The notes: a model not told the origin generated them from the letters alone. A DNA stretch of 64,000 nucleotides from Alphaproteobacteria bacterium (GCA_022825705.1 JAJDWH010000009.1:186001-250000); one strand, 5' to 3'; shown: positions 26,673 to 36,805, counted from the first letter of the stretch. Program-made: numbers and translations.

Positions 26673-29387
26673 TCAGCGCCGCTCCGCCGCGCGCCGCAGC
26701 CGCTGCAGGATGGTCCGGGTGTGCGCCTGATCCGACTTGTAGTTGCCGGTCATGGCGTACATCGCCAGATTGACGCCGAACCGGTAGGCCATTTCGCGCT
26801 GTCGCTCACCGCCGGGGGTTACCGGGAACAGCGGCCGGCCGGAGGGGTCAGTCGCCCACGCAGCCGCCCAGCCCGCCGCTCCGACCACCACGCTTGCTAC
26901 CTCGTCGCGGGATCGCTCGGCCGTGCTCTCGACCCAGACCTGATTGCCGGCCCAGCGTCCAGGAAACGCGCCCAGCAGATAGAAGGACCGGCCAAGCACG
27001 TGGCCGCCGGAGACCGGCACCAGCGGCGGGAGGTCGAGCGAGCCGAGCACCGCGGCGAGGCGCGGGTCACCGTGACGCGACGACTCGAGCTGGGCCACCG
27101 GTGATCCGTCGCGCGTGTCGAACACGATCATGCCGCCCGTCTGCAAGTAGGCCTCGATGCGTTCCACCGCCTGTTCCGAGACCGTCTCCTGGCGATCCGT
27201 GATCGGCCAATACACGAATGGATGAAACACCAGCGGATCCCGCTCGATGTCAATCCCCTTCGGCGGCACGGGCACAACCGACGTGCGCTCGGCCAGCACC
27301 CGGCCGAGCGCCGCCAGTCCCAGCGCACTCGTTTGATCGATCTCCCGGTTGCCGGTCTCCACGTAGCCAAACTGGATTGCCAGCGCTCCCAGGGGCACGG
27401 AATCCTCGGCGCGCACCTCGGCGGCGCCGAGCACGACCAGGACGACCGCCGTGGAGACCCATCCCTGGCCGCCGATCAGCCCGCGCAGGGCCAGACCCGC
27501 CACGATGTCCACCAGGAGCAGGGCGAGCGCGAGGGCAAACAGCCATGCCGACAAGTCGACGGTCGCCGTGCCGAACCTGGCAACGGGTTCCACGCCATCC
27601 GGCAGCGGACCCCGGAAGACCTGCACGTCCGCCACGGTCCCACCCAGGTTCAGGGCTCGCCGGAACAGGTCGTGGCCGTAATAGCCGGGCGGGTGGCCGG
27701 GCCCCGGGCTCCCTTCCAGCAGCTGCGCAGCGTCGACCGAAACGGCGTCCGGCGGCGGCGGCATCTCCCGACCGAAGCCGTCCAACACCGAGAGCGGCGG
27801 CAGCAATTCAGCCCCTAGCTGCGCATCGCCGCCTTCCGCCCGCTCGACAATCCGCTGCAACATGCTCACGAAGAGGCCGGACAGCGGCAGGTTCGACCAG
27901 TCCGTGTTCGCCGTCACGTGGAAGAACACAAGCTCCCCGCGACCGCTCCGCGCCGCCGTCACCAGCGGCGTCCCGTCCGCCAGGCGCGCCAGGGTCAGAT
28001 CGTCCAGGGTCGCCGACGGTTCCGCGATCATCTGCCGGTGGACCACAACATCTTCCGGCACCGCCAGTCCCGCGAACGGCGATTCCGAGGGGAACGGTCC
28101 CAGCGTGAACGGCTGCTCCCAGCTGAACGCGCCGCCCAGCGACCGCATTTCGCCTTCCCGCAGTCGCACCGGGAGCAGCGGGCTGTCCGCGTCCACGAGG
28201 CGTTCGCCGGCAAAGCGCACCAGCGTGCCGCCTGACTCCAGCCACGCTTCGAGGGCGTCGCGGCCCTCCGGACGGAGCTGGCCAACGTCCGCCAGCACGA
28301 TTACCGATGGGGGATCCTCCAGCAGCGTCCCCAGCGGCCCCTGGCGGACCTCGGCGAACGGCTCCAGCGCACGCCGCAGGTAGTAGGTGGGGGCCAGTAG
28401 CGGGCGGGCGGCGTAGTCGTCGCCCAACGTTACCAGCCCGACGGTGCGACGCTGCCAGCGATCGTCGACGAGCACGACCGCGCCGGCGTGACGCTGACCC
28501 TCGATCTCGATCCGGGTGACCTCGCGGCGCAGCTCGCGCGGGAGGCCAAGCGGCGCACTGGCGGTCCGCTCCCCGTCCGCAAACGTTGCCGATATCCGCG
28601 TCAGCACCCGGCCGTCCAGGCTGAGCGCCCGCACCCATGCCTCCTGGGCCCCCGTTTCGTGCGTGCGGCGGAGCTGCGGCGCCATCCCGTCCGCATCATC
28701 CGTGGCCGGCAGCAGCGACAGCGGGGCCTCGTGCTCCGGCCCGGCCATCACGGACAGCGCCCCGACCCGGGACAACTGTTGCGCCAAGAGTGCCGTCGCT
28801 TCCGGGTCGCCCCCGTCCGTACCGTCCCAGAACCACATGACCTCGCCAACGTCGACAAACTCTGCGCCGACGAGCGATTCGAGAAATGCCCGCCGGTCGA
28901 CGCCCCACGCCTGCGGTGCCAGCACCCGGGCCAGGCGCGCAGCTTCTTCGGGATCGGCCGGCACCTGCGAGCGGAACCAGTCGGTCCCCGGTGCCGTGCC
29001 TGCCAGCACCACCGAACGGTCCTGTACCCCCGCGGCATCGATCACCTGTAGCAAGGACCGCCGCGTGCTCTCCCACCCGCGCGCACTCGCCCAGCCGTCA
29101 TCGACGACCACGACCAGCGTGCCGTCCGCCTCCAGCGTCGGGTCCGTATCCCAGCGGGGCCCGGCAACGGCGAGGACCACCAGCGTGAACAGCGCCATCC
29201 TGAGGATCAGCAGCCACAGCGGCGTGGTATGCGGTGGTTCCTCGCGATCGTCGAGACCGAACAGAAGCCGGATGGCAGGGAATCGGAGCCGCCGGGGGGC
29301 CGGGGGTCGAATCCGCAGCAACCACCACACGGCGATCAGCCCGGCCAGGGCCGCCAGGGCCCAGGGTGCGGCAAACGAAAACGGCAC
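26673..29387 (-). CDS. BatA/DUF4159 membrane protein
   Basis: 904 residues from a GTG four bases after the DUF58 stop. N-terminal BatA-type two-helix unit (APWALAALAGLIAVWWLLRI, ...LRFPAIRLL, ILRMALFTLVVLAVAGPRW), a vWA-like region with the broken metal site VVVVDDGWAS, then a GATase-like region (PPSVIVLADVGQLRPEGRDALEAWL). A membrane helix at about 660 precedes a C-terminal DUF4159 domain (AIQFGYVETGNREIDQ, DPLVFHPFVYWPI, GGMIVFDTRDGS). Works with the MoxR ATPase and DUF58 protein as a probable envelope chaperone-like complex. Confidence 0.82.
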   Translation of the reverse strand: MPFSFAAPWALAALAGLIAVWWLLRIRPPAPRRLRFPAIRLLFGLDDREEPPHTTPLWLLILRMALFTLVVLAVAGPRWDTDPTLEADGTLVVVVDDGWASARGWESTRRSLLQVIDAAGVQDRSVVLAGTAPGTDWFRSQVPADPEEAARLARVLAPQAWGVDRRAFLESLVGAEFVDVGEVMWFWDGTDGGDPEATALLAQQLSRVGALSVMAGPEHEAPLSLLPATDDADGMAPQLRRTHETGAQEAWVRALSLDGRVLTRISATFADGERTASAPLGLPRELRREVTRIEIEGQRHAGAVVLVDDRWQRRTVGLVTLGDDYAARPLLAPTYYLRRALEPFAEVRQGPLGTLLEDPPSVIVLADVGQLRPEGRDALEAWLESGGTLVRFAGERLVDADSPLLPVRLREGEMRSLGGAFSWEQPFTLGPFPSESPFAGLAVPEDVVVHRQMIAEPSATLDDLTLARLADGTPLVTAARSGRGELVFFHVTANTDWSNLPLSGLFVSMLQRIVERAEGGDAQLGAELLPPLSVLDGFGREMPPPPDAVSVDAAQLLEGSPGPGHPPGYYGHDLFRRALNLGGTVADVQVFRGPLPDGVEPVARFGTATVDLSAWLFALALALLLVDIVAGLALRGLIGGQGWVSTAVVLVVLGAAEVRAEDSVPLGALAIQFGYVETGNREIDQTSALGLAALGRVLAERTSVVPVPPKGIDIERDPLVFHPFVYWPITDRQETVSEQAVERIEAYLQTGGMIVFDTRDGSPVAQLESSRHGDPRLAAVLGSLDLPPLVPVSGGHVLGRSFYLLGAFPGRWAGNQVWVESTAERSRDEVASVVVGAAGWAAAWATDPSGRPLFPVTPGGERQREMAYRFGVNLAMYAMTGNYKSDQAHTRTILQRLRRAAERR

Positions 29388-29390
29388 GGC

Positions 29391-30278
29391 TCAGAACCGT
29401 TCGAACGCGCCGGAGAGCGCTTGATGGAGCGCCAGCAGGGTCGGTTCCGGCCCCCGGTCGGTCCGGTGGGTCAGGAAGCCCCAGCCATGCTTGCGGGCGA
29501 TGTCGGCAAGCCCCTGCCGGTGTTCCTCGACCCGATGCACGTAGCGGCGGTTCACGGCTTCCACTCTGCCGATCAGGAGGTCTCCCTCCTCCTCGGCGCC
29601 CACGAACCGGATGCGACCGCGGAAGGGCAGCAGCTCCTCCGCCGGATCGAGGACCTGAACGAGATGCCCTGCCACCTCCTGGTTGGCGAGACCGCGCACG
29701 CGGGCGGCAACCGTCTCCAGCGGCTCGAGGAAATCGCCGACCAGGACCGTTTGGGCGTGGCGCTCGACTCGGATCGCGGCCGGCATGCCGGAGCCGGGCG
29801 GAGCGTCGGCCACGAGATGTTCGGCGATCCGTCCGAGCATCGCCCGTCCCCGGCCGGTGCGCGGCGTCGCGCCGAGCAGCCCCACGGTTTCGCCTCCCTG
29901 CAGCAGCATCGCCGCCAGCGCGAGCGTGATCAGCGCCGCCCGCGTCCGCTTCGGTTCGAGTTCGGGCGACGAGGCGTAGTCCATGGATGGTGACCGGTCG
30001 CACCAGAGCCACACCTGCTGCGCCACCTCCCACTCGCGTTCGCGGATGAAGATGTCCTGCGAGGCCGCGGTGCGCCGCCAGTCGATGGAGGACACCGGAT
30101 CACCCGGCTGAAACTGCCGAAATTGCCAGAAACTCTCGCCGCGACCGCGACGTCGCCGGCCGTGGACCCCGCTGATTACACCGGCGGCAACCCGGAGCGC
30201 GCGGATGGAAAAGGAGGGGAGACCGGCAGCGAGACGTTCAGCACGGTCCCGGGGAGCGGGATCAGGCGTCGGCACCAA
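29391..30278 (-). CDS. DUF58-family protein
   Basis: About 295 residues from TTG at 30278 (GTG at 30275 equally possible), just 5 bases after the MoxR stop; the frame continues upstream but would overlap the MoxR gene. Core signature: GRGESFWQFRQFQPGDPVSSIDWRRTA (in part, about residues 46-75), then a vWA-like WLWCDRSPSMDYAS with an MIDAS-like DxSxS. MoxR-DUF58 pairs are conserved, and DUF58 protein is the presumed substrate or partner of the ATPase. No membrane helix seen. Confidence 0.83.
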   Translation of the reverse strand: MVPTPDPAPRDRAERLAAGLPSFSIRALRVAAGVISGVHGRRRRGRGESFWQFRQFQPGDPVSSIDWRRTAASQDIFIREREWEVAQQVWLWCDRSPSMDYASSPELEPKRTRAALITLALAAMLLQGGETVGLLGATPRTGRGRAMLGRIAEHLVADAPPGSGMPAAIRVERHAQTVLVGDFLEPLETVAARVRGLANQEVAGHLVQVLDPAEELLPFRGRIRFVGAEEEGDLLIGRVEAVNRRYVHRVEEHRQGLADIARKHGWGFLTHRTDRGPEPTLLALHQALSGAFERF

Positions 30279-30283
30279 ACGGC

Positions 30284-31303
30284 TCAGGCGATGGATTCGG
30301 TCAGACGATCGATAACGTCCAGGACACTCAGGCCGTCCGCACGGGCGGCGAACGTCACGTCCATCCGGTGCCGCAGCACCGGGCGGGCCAGCGCCACGAC
30401 ATCGTCCACCGACGGCGCGAGGCGCCCGTCCAGCACCGCGCGGGCCCGCGCCGACAGCATCAGCGCCTGACTGGCGCGCGGCCCCGGACCCCACGACACG
30501 TGCTCACGCACCATCTCGATTTCAGAGAGGTCGGGCCGCCCGCGGCGCACCAACGTCAGAATGGCTTCCACCACGCTGTCGCCCACGGGAATCGAACGTA
30601 CCAGTGCCTGCATGTCGAGGAGTTCCTGCGCCGAGATAATCTGCTCGGGCTCGGTCTCCTTGGGCCCGGTCGTGGCGATCAGCATGGTGCGTTCGGAATC
30701 ACGGTCGGGGTAGCCGATGTCGATCCGCATGAGAAACCGGTCGAGTTGGGCTTCCGGCAGCGGGTAGGTCCCTTCCTGTTCGATCGGGTTCTGCGTGGAC
30801 AGGACGTGGAACGGCGACGGGAGCGGATGCGCGCGGCCGGCCACGGTCACTTCGTTTTCCTGCATTGCCTGCAGGAGCGCGGACTGGGTTCGAGGCGAGG
30901 CCCGGTTGATCTCGTCGGCGAGGAGCAGCTGGCAAAACACGGGGCCCTCGATGAAACGGAAGGCCCGCTGCCCGCCATCTCCTTCCTCGAGAACCTCGGA
31001 CCCCACGATGTCGGAGGGCATCAGGTCCGGCGTGAACTGGATCCGCTTGTCCACCAGTCCAAAGACCGTGCCGAGCGAGCGCGCGAGCCGGGTCTTGGCA
31101 AGCCCTGGCAAGCCGATGACCAGCGCGTGCCCGCCGGCGAGCAGCGTGATGATCGCGTGGTCCACGACGTGCGGCTGGCCGAACACGAGCTCGGCCATGT
31201 GGGCGCGGGCGCGAGCGACGGCATCGTTCGCCGCCTCGATCTGGGCGACAAAATCGTCGTTCTGGGCGACCGCCGCCAGAGGCGAAGGTTTGGCTGGTGG
31301 CAT
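30284..31303 (-). CDS. MoxR-family AAA+ ATPase
   Basis: 339 residues from ATG at 31303; a TTG at 31327 with GAGGG upstream is the alternative. Walker A GLPGLAKTRLARSLG, Walker B LLLADEINRASPRTQSALLQAM, sensor 1 LSTQNPIEQEGTYPLPEAQLDRF (in part), and the C-terminal lid with GPGPRASQALMLSARARAV. Such ATPases act as chaperones for vWA or DUF58 partners, which follow directly in this operon (30284 to 24621). The 282 bases upstream hold the presumed promoter and nothing else recognised. Confidence 0.92.
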   Translation of the reverse strand: MPPAKPSPLAAVAQNDDFVAQIEAANDAVARARAHMAELVFGQPHVVDHAIITLLAGGHALVIGLPGLAKTRLARSLGTVFGLVDKRIQFTPDLMPSDIVGSEVLEEGDGGQRAFRFIEGPVFCQLLLADEINRASPRTQSALLQAMQENEVTVAGRAHPLPSPFHVLSTQNPIEQEGTYPLPEAQLDRFLMRIDIGYPDRDSERTMLIATTGPKETEPEQIISAQELLDMQALVRSIPVGDSVVEAILTLVRRGRPDLSEIEMVREHVSWGPGPRASQALMLSARARAVLDGRLAPSVDDVVALARPVLRHRMDVTFAARADGLSVLDVIDRLTESIA

Positions 31304-31585
31304 GAGCTTGTTTGTACTTCCGCGCAAACCTGACCCTCGACCTATGGCAGTCGTCCGGGACGAGCAAATGGCGGGAACAGGGATAAAAAATACAGAGGCA
31401 ACCTATCACGTGTGTCGTGTGGCCTGCAACGCGACCGTGCCGCGCCGTGCGTTCTCCTGCGGGGGACGACACGACCGCGAGGCGGACGCCGTGGCCGTCG
31501 GAGCCCGACATTCCGCCAGTACGCTTCGCTCGCCGCCGGAGGGGACCCGCCAACGGGGCGCCGACGGCCTGCTGCGGCTGGTCGG

Positions 31586-32467
31586 CTACGGCGTCGTGCC
31601 GTCAGCCCAGGTGTATCGCGCGCCAAGCAGGACCGATCCCTGCCGGATACCGCGGACCGCCTCGCGAAACGTGAGGCCGGGGAATTCGTGCTGGACGTAG
31701 GCGGACCGATGCGCGAGGTCGCCGACGGCGCGATAGGCAAGCTTGACATCAAGCGCCCACCGGTCGCTCAAGTGCCATGCCACCCCGGCAAAAAGATGGG
31801 CTGCCGGGACCACGTCCGTGAGATCAGCGGACTTCACGGTGTCGTAGCGGTCCGCCGGCGGGTCGCACGATCGGCCTTCCCGGCAGGAGTAGTCACTGTG
31901 GAAGTAGAGCCCGGAGACCTCGACGTACGTGATGCCCAGGCCGGCGCCAAGATACGGGATTGCCCGGAACCCCGGCATCGGAAAGTCCCGGTAGACGTTC
32001 ACCGAGAGCGAGCGTGTCGTCAGTTCGTCCACCATGTTCGTGGAACGCGATGTATAGGGGCTGTCGACAACGTGCGGCGCCCGCTCGGAACCGTCCAGAT
32101 ACGTGATGCCGATGAACTCCAGCGCGACGGGATGGGTTTGCTGAGTCGCCGACAGTTCAAACCGCAGCCGCCCGACCTGTCGACCCGCCGCGATCCCGAA
32201 GGTGCGGCCGGTCTCGGGGACCAGGTCCTGAAACCAGCGAAACCCAGCGACAGTTCGGCCGCCGCAGTCGCGGTTCGGACTGCAAGTCGTGTCGCGGTTG
32301 CGCCCAGCCTTGTCCATGGTTGCGCTCCAGCCCGCACCACCGCCCACGTTCACGTACCACGCGGCACGTTCCGGCCCTGCGGCCCGGACCGCCTCGGGCA
32401 CGCCAAGCAGGATCAGCACGCCCAGCAGCACGCCGGCGGTGCGGAGCAACCCGGACGCGGCCCCCAT
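31586..32467 (-). CDS. Outer-membrane beta-barrel protein, OmpW/OmpA-barrel-like
   Basis: 293 residues from ATG at 32467, preceded by GGGAG at 8 bases. Signal peptide with LLGVLILLGVPEAVRAA. The mature part alternates as strands: AAWYVNVGGGAGWS, FRFELSATQQTH-like, IPYLGAGLGITYVEVSGLYF, HLFAGVAWHLSDRWALDVKLAYR and a terminal LLGARYTW. Four cysteines in two loops (CSPNRDC, SCREGRSC) could make disulfides. It is a predicted small barrel of unknown cargo, 80 bases downstream of the LysR gene on the same strand. Confidence 0.75.
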   Translation of the reverse strand: MGAASGLLRTAGVLLGVLILLGVPEAVRAAGPERAAWYVNVGGGAGWSATMDKAGRNRDTTCSPNRDCGGRTVAGFRWFQDLVPETGRTFGIAAGRQVGRLRFELSATQQTHPVALEFIGITYLDGSERAPHVVDSPYTSRSTNMVDELTTRSLSVNVYRDFPMPGFRAIPYLGAGLGITYVEVSGLYFHSDYSCREGRSCDPPADRYDTVKSADLTDVVPAAHLFAGVAWHLSDRWALDVKLAYRAVGDLAHRSAYVQHEFPGLTFREAVRGIRQGSVLLGARYTWADGTTP

Positions 32468-32547
32468 GCGCTGAACTCCCGCTTGTCCTTGGGGTTGGTC
32501 GACGGCGAACATCCTGGATTGGCCGAGCGTCCCGACCGGAACGACGG

Positions 32548-33534
32548 TCAGGCTGCGGACCGGCGCTGGCGTGCCGTCGGCCTGCCGAGAAACGGCGCTT
32601 CCAGTATCGCCGGCAGTTCGAGCGCCTGCCCCGCCTCGGCCAGCGCGCCGATGAACGTCCGGTGGGGATCGATCCGCAGGTACTGGTCGGGCACCATGGC
32701 CGCCATCCGTCGATCCTCCAGCTGCGTCCGGTAGAGGTCGACCCGAAAGCCGTGGCCCGGCCCGATTTCGGCGGCGAGCGCCGGCACGACCGCTACACCC
32801 AGTCCGGCCTGGACCATCGACAGCGCCACTTCGTAGGTCCGGGTGGTCGCCTCGACCCGCGCTTTCGGCAGCACGCCCTTGTACCACTCGTCGATCCGCC
32901 GCTTGTGCTGGTTGCCGTACTCGAACCGGATCGTGCTGTTCAGCACGTTGGCGACGGCCGGCTTGACGTCCTCCGTCGGGTCCTCGACCGCTTCGAGCGC
33001 CAATCCCTCGGGGACCGCGAGGACATAGGGATCCACGAAGAGCTCGGTCTGGGCAAACGGCAGATTGCTTGACGCGATCGAGTCCGATGCCACCACGCCG
33101 ATCGAAATGCGGCGCGCGTAGAGGAGATCGATCGTCTCAGCCGGCGGTACTTCCTGGACGTCGATTTCGACGTTCGGAAAGGACACCGCGAAACTGCGCA
33201 TCGCCTCCGGCAACAGATTTCGGGCGACGGAACTCAGAATTCCCAGCTTGAGCATGCCCCGCGTGCCGGCGGTGAACTGCCCGATCCCGTCCATGGCCTC
33301 GTCGTAGTCGCTCAGGATTCGTTCCACCCGACGCAGGAGGTACCGGCCGGCGTCGGTGAGGTCGATGGTGCCGCCATGGCGCCGCAGCACCTGGGCTCCC
33401 AGCTCGTCCTCGAGCTTGGAGATGTGCTGCGAGATCGTGGCCTGTGCCACGCCCAGCTGTTTGCTTGCCCGCGTAAATGACCGCGCTTTGGCCACTGCCC
33501 AGAACGCACGCATGTGAGTGAGCGATACCGCCAT
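32548..33534 (-). CDS. LysR-family transcriptional regulator
   Basis: 328 residues from ATG at 33534 with GGAGG five bases upstream. N-terminal winged helix-turn-helix: MRAFWAVAKARSFTRASKQLGVAQATISQHISKLEDELG (given in part as residues about 8-45), followed by the linker helix and a periplasmic-binding-protein-like effector domain (GMLKLGILSSVARNLLPEAM, ISIGVVASDS, VQAGLGVAVVPALAA). The ligand is unknown. The neighbouring barrel gene lies on the same strand 80 bases downstream, so it may be in the same transcript rather than a divergent target. Confidence 0.9.
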   Translation of the reverse strand: MAVSLTHMRAFWAVAKARSFTRASKQLGVAQATISQHISKLEDELGAQVLRRHGGTIDLTDAGRYLLRRVERILSDYDEAMDGIGQFTAGTRGMLKLGILSSVARNLLPEAMRSFAVSFPNVEIDVQEVPPAETIDLLYARRISIGVVASDSIASSNLPFAQTELFVDPYVLAVPEGLALEAVEDPTEDVKPAVANVLNSTIRFEYGNQHKRRIDEWYKGVLPKARVEATTRTYEVALSMVQAGLGVAVVPALAAEIGPGHGFRVDLYRTQLEDRRMAAMVPDQYLRIDPHRTFIGALAEAGQALELPAILEAPFLGRPTARQRRSAA

Positions 33535-33841
33535 CGAGACCTCCGCCTTGCCCTCAGCCTGACCGGTAGGACCACTCCTGGTCAAGTGCGCACCGAAACG
33601 TGCGCATGGGCGCGGCTTGAATTAGGGCCGCCGACGGCCGGGTGGAAATCCGCATGTCGACGGGCGACGTGACGCCCGGCGCGCGGCCGTCCCGGGGTTG
33701 CCTGCGGAGATCCGGCGGAGCGGACTTCGTCGACGCCGAAACGGACTCGGGCACTCGGAGCGGCCGGCCGGGCACGTTCCGGGCGTCAGCCCCGTCCTCG
33801 CACCGACACCGGCGGGAGTCCCGCGTCCGATCACCCCCGTC

Positions 33842-36634
33842 TCAGTGGGCTGTCTCCCAGTTGGCACCCACGCCGACGTCCACTACCAACGGCACCGACA
33901 TCGCGCACGCCGGCAACGGTGCCGTCTCCATGGCCCGCTTGACCACTGCGGTGGTCGCCTCGACCTCCGCCTCGGGAACTTCGAAGACCAGTTCATCGTG
34001 GACCTGCAGCAGCATGTCGGCCTGGAGCCCAGCCCCGCGCAGCGCGTCCGGCATGCGCACCATCGCGCGCTTGATGATGTCGGCGGCCGCCCCCTGCAGC
34101 GGCGCGTTGATGGCCGCCCGCTCGGACCCGGCCCGGGCCGAGAAGTTCTGGGCGCGAATGTTCGGCAAGTGACAGCGGCGACCGAACATGGTCTCGATGT
34201 AGCCGTGATCCCTGGCGAACTGCTTGGTGGTCTCCATGTACCGTTCGATGCCGGGATACTGTTTGAAATAGGCATCGATGATCCCCTGGGCCTCACCCTT
34301 GGGGATGCCCAGCTGCCGGGCCAGCCCGAACGCGCTCTGTCCGTAGATCAGCCCGAAGTTGACCGTCTTGGCCCGTCGCCGCATTTCCGCGTCCACCTCC
34401 GACACGGCGACCGCGAACACGCTGGCAGCCGTGAGCGTGTGAATGTCCGCGCCGTCGCGGAACGCCTCCCGCAACGGCTCAATCCCCGCCACCTCGGCCA
34501 GCAGGCGGAGCTCGATCTGCGAGTAGTCGGCAGCCAGCAGGACCCGGCCGGGCGGCGCCACGAAGGCGCGCCGGATGCGCCGGCCTTCCTCCGTCCGAAT
34601 CGGGATGTTCTGCAGGTTCGGATCGCTCGACGACAGCCGGCCCGTGGCGGCTCCGGTCATGTGGTAGGACGTGTGCACGCGCCCCGTGGCGCGGCTGCGC
34701 TCGAGCAGCGCCTCGATGTACGTCGACAGCAGTTTCTGGACCTGCCGCCACGCGATCATGCTGCTCGCGATCTCGTGGCCCTGCCCCGCGAGTTCCTCCA
34801 GCACCGCATGGGACGTCGATGCGCTCTTCTTCACGCGGGTCTTGCCGCCAGGCGTGAGCCCGAGTTCCTCGAACAGGATGGTGCCAAGCTGCGCGGGGGA
34901 CGACAGGTTGAATGGCCGTCCCGCGAGCCCGTGGATCCGTGTCTCGAGGGCTGCCATCCGCGCCTCGAAGTCGGAGCGGAGTTCTTCCAGCGTGCCGCGA
35001 TCCACGGCGATGCCGGCTCGTTCCATGGCCGCCAGGACGGGTACCAGCGGTCGCTCCAGCGTCTCGTACACCGTCACCATGCGCTCCTTGAGCACGCGCG
35101 GCCGGAGGCGCTGGTGCAGCTGCAGCGTGAGGTCGGCATCCTCCGCGGCGTAGTCGCAGGCCTTGTCGAGCGGTACCTGCGAAAACAGGATCTGGTTGCG
35201 GCCGGATCCGCACACCGCCGAAAACGGAATCGGCTCGATGCCCAGGTGGCGTTCGCTCAGCGAATCGAGGCCGTGCTTCGCGCGGCCCGCATCGACCACG
35301 TACGACAGGAGCATCGTGTCGTCGATCGGCGCCACCTCGATGCCGGCTGCGCGGTGCAGCACATTGGCGTCGTACTTGATGTTCTGGCCTACCTTGAGCA
35401 CCGCGGCGTCCTCGAACAGCGGGCGCAGCCGCGCCAGCACCTCATCCGTCGGCGCCTGGGCAGGCGCGGGCGGCGTAAACAGGCCGTCCTCCCCCGGGCT
35501 GTCGGCGGCACCCACATGCGCGAGCGGGATGTAGCAGGCCCGGCCGGGGGCCGTGGCCAGCGAGATTCCCACCAGTTCGAGTGTTTCGAGTTCGAGGCCC
35601 GTGGTTTCGGTGTCGACGGCCACGATTCCGGCCGCGTTCGCCAAGGCAACCCAGGCGTCGAGGCGGCGAAGATCGGTGACCAGTTCGTAGTCACGCTCGA
35701 CCGGCGCGGCCTCGGTCGATGCCGTCGCCGGGCCGGCACCGTCCAGCTGCCCGGCGATCCGCTGCACCAGACTGGCGAACCCCTGCGCCCGGAGAAATCC
35801 CAGCAGCAGGTCCGGATCGGGCGGGCCGCGACGCATGTCCTCGATACCGACGTCCACCGGTACGTCGCGCCGGAGCGTGACCAGCCGCATGCTGATGCGC
35901 GCATCGTCGGCATGCTGGAGCAGTCGCTCGCGACGCTTGGGCTGCTTCACCGAGGAAGCCCCCGCCAGCACGTCCTCGAGGGAACCGAACTGGGACACCA
36001 GTTCGGCCGCCGTCTTGACGCCGATTCCAGGCACGCCGGGGACATTGTCCGTGGCATCGCCGGCCAGCGCCTGCACATCGACGACCCGCTCGGGCGGAAC
36101 GCCAAACTTCTCGGCCACCTCCGGCGGACCGATGGGTTCCAGATCGCGCGGCCCCAGCATCCTGACGTGGGGGCCCACCAACTGCATCAGATCCTTGTCG
36201 GACGAGACGATGTCGACGTCCCATCCCGAGTTGCTCGCCTGCTCGGCGAAAGTCGCGATCAGGTCGTCGGCTTCGTATCCGGGGAGCTCGATCGACGGCA
36301 GCCCAAACGCACGCGTCGCCTCGCGCACCAGTGGAAACTGCGGGATCAATGCCTCCGGCGCCGGTGGCCGATGGGCCTTGTAGGCTGGGAAAATGTCGTT
36401 TCGGAAGGACTTCGCGCCGGCGTCGAAGATCACCGCGAGACCATCGCTGGCCTCCTGCTGGTACAGCTTCCACAGCATGCTGCAGAATCCGTACACGGCG
36501 TTCACCGGCGTGCCGTCGGCTCGGGTGAGCTCCCGCATCGCATGAAATGCACGGAAGAGGTACCCGGAGCCGTCGACCAGGATCAGCCGCGGTCGCGCCA
36601 CGGGTGATTCCGTCACGGGCGCAGGGTCAGCCAC
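33842..36634 (-). CDS. polA: DNA polymerase I
   Basis: 930 residues, GTG start. All three domains are intact. The 5' nuclease domain (1-~300) has RLILVDGSGYLFRAFHAM and the helical arch and GIGVKTAAELV. The 3'-5' exonuclease domain has GIVAVDTETTGLE (DxE), FEDAAVLKVGQNIKYDANVL and CDYAAEDADLTL, so proofreading should be active. The polymerase has motif A LLAADYSQIELRLLAEVAG, motif B RRRAKTVNFGLIYGQ and motif C LLQVHDELVFEVP. Used for Okazaki fragment processing and repair. The zinc-finger gene lies 15 bases upstream on the same strand. Confidence 0.97.
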   Translation of the reverse strand: MADPAPVTESPVARPRLILVDGSGYLFRAFHAMRELTRADGTPVNAVYGFCSMLWKLYQQEASDGLAVIFDAGAKSFRNDIFPAYKAHRPPAPEALIPQFPLVREATRAFGLPSIELPGYEADDLIATFAEQASNSGWDVDIVSSDKDLMQLVGPHVRMLGPRDLEPIGPPEVAEKFGVPPERVVDVQALAGDATDNVPGVPGIGVKTAAELVSQFGSLEDVLAGASSVKQPKRRERLLQHADDARISMRLVTLRRDVPVDVGIEDMRRGPPDPDLLLGFLRAQGFASLVQRIAGQLDGAGPATASTEAAPVERDYELVTDLRRLDAWVALANAAGIVAVDTETTGLELETLELVGISLATAPGRACYIPLAHVGAADSPGEDGLFTPPAPAQAPTDEVLARLRPLFEDAAVLKVGQNIKYDANVLHRAAGIEVAPIDDTMLLSYVVDAGRAKHGLDSLSERHLGIEPIPFSAVCGSGRNQILFSQVPLDKACDYAAEDADLTLQLHQRLRPRVLKERMVTVYETLERPLVPVLAAMERAGIAVDRGTLEELRSDFEARMAALETRIHGLAGRPFNLSSPAQLGTILFEELGLTPGGKTRVKKSASTSHAVLEELAGQGHEIASSMIAWRQVQKLLSTYIEALLERSRATGRVHTSYHMTGAATGRLSSSDPNLQNIPIRTEEGRRIRRAFVAPPGRVLLAADYSQIELRLLAEVAGIEPLREAFRDGADIHTLTAASVFAVAVSEVDAEMRRRAKTVNFGLIYGQSAFGLARQLGIPKGEAQGIIDAYFKQYPGIERYMETTKQFARDHGYIETMFGRRCHLPNIRAQNFSARAGSERAAINAPLQGAAADIIKRAMVRMPDALRGAGLQADMLLQVHDELVFEVPEAEVEATTAVVKRAMETAPLPACAMSVPLVVDVGVGANWETAH

Positions 36635-36649
36635 GGCAGCACGGCAAGG

Positions 36650-36805
36650 TCAGTCAGCGCGCCGCACGAAGCGTCGTCCGCAGTACGGACACACGACCTC
36701 TCCCCCCGCCCGGAGCGACAGGAACACGCGGGGATGACCATCCGCGCCGCCGCCGTCGCAGGCGACCCGATCCTCATCGACTTCGACCGTTTCGGCAGAC
36801 GCCAT
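36650..36805 (-). CDS. Small zinc-finger protein (zf-CHCC, NDUFS6-like)
   Basis: 51 residues, ATG at 36805 to TGA at 36650. The conserved pattern is complete: VACDGGGADGHPRVFL followed by EVVCPYCGRRFV, giving the Cys-His-Cys-Cys zinc site. It matches the small zf-CHCC family found across Alphaproteobacteria, homologous to the mitochondrial complex I subunit NDUFS6; the bacterial function is not settled. It lies directly upstream of polA on the same strand and is divergent from the ABC ATPase gene, with 78 bases between the two starts. It is easily missed because of its size. Confidence 0.9.
   Translation of the reverse strand: MASAETVEVDEDRVACDGGGADGHPRVFLSLRAGGEVVCPYCGRRFVRRAD

Noticed and set aside
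33698-36607. 969-codon plus-strand open frame
   Set aside because: Antisense to polA, rich in Arg/His/Gln, with no recognisable motif; the minus-strand polymerase is unambiguous.
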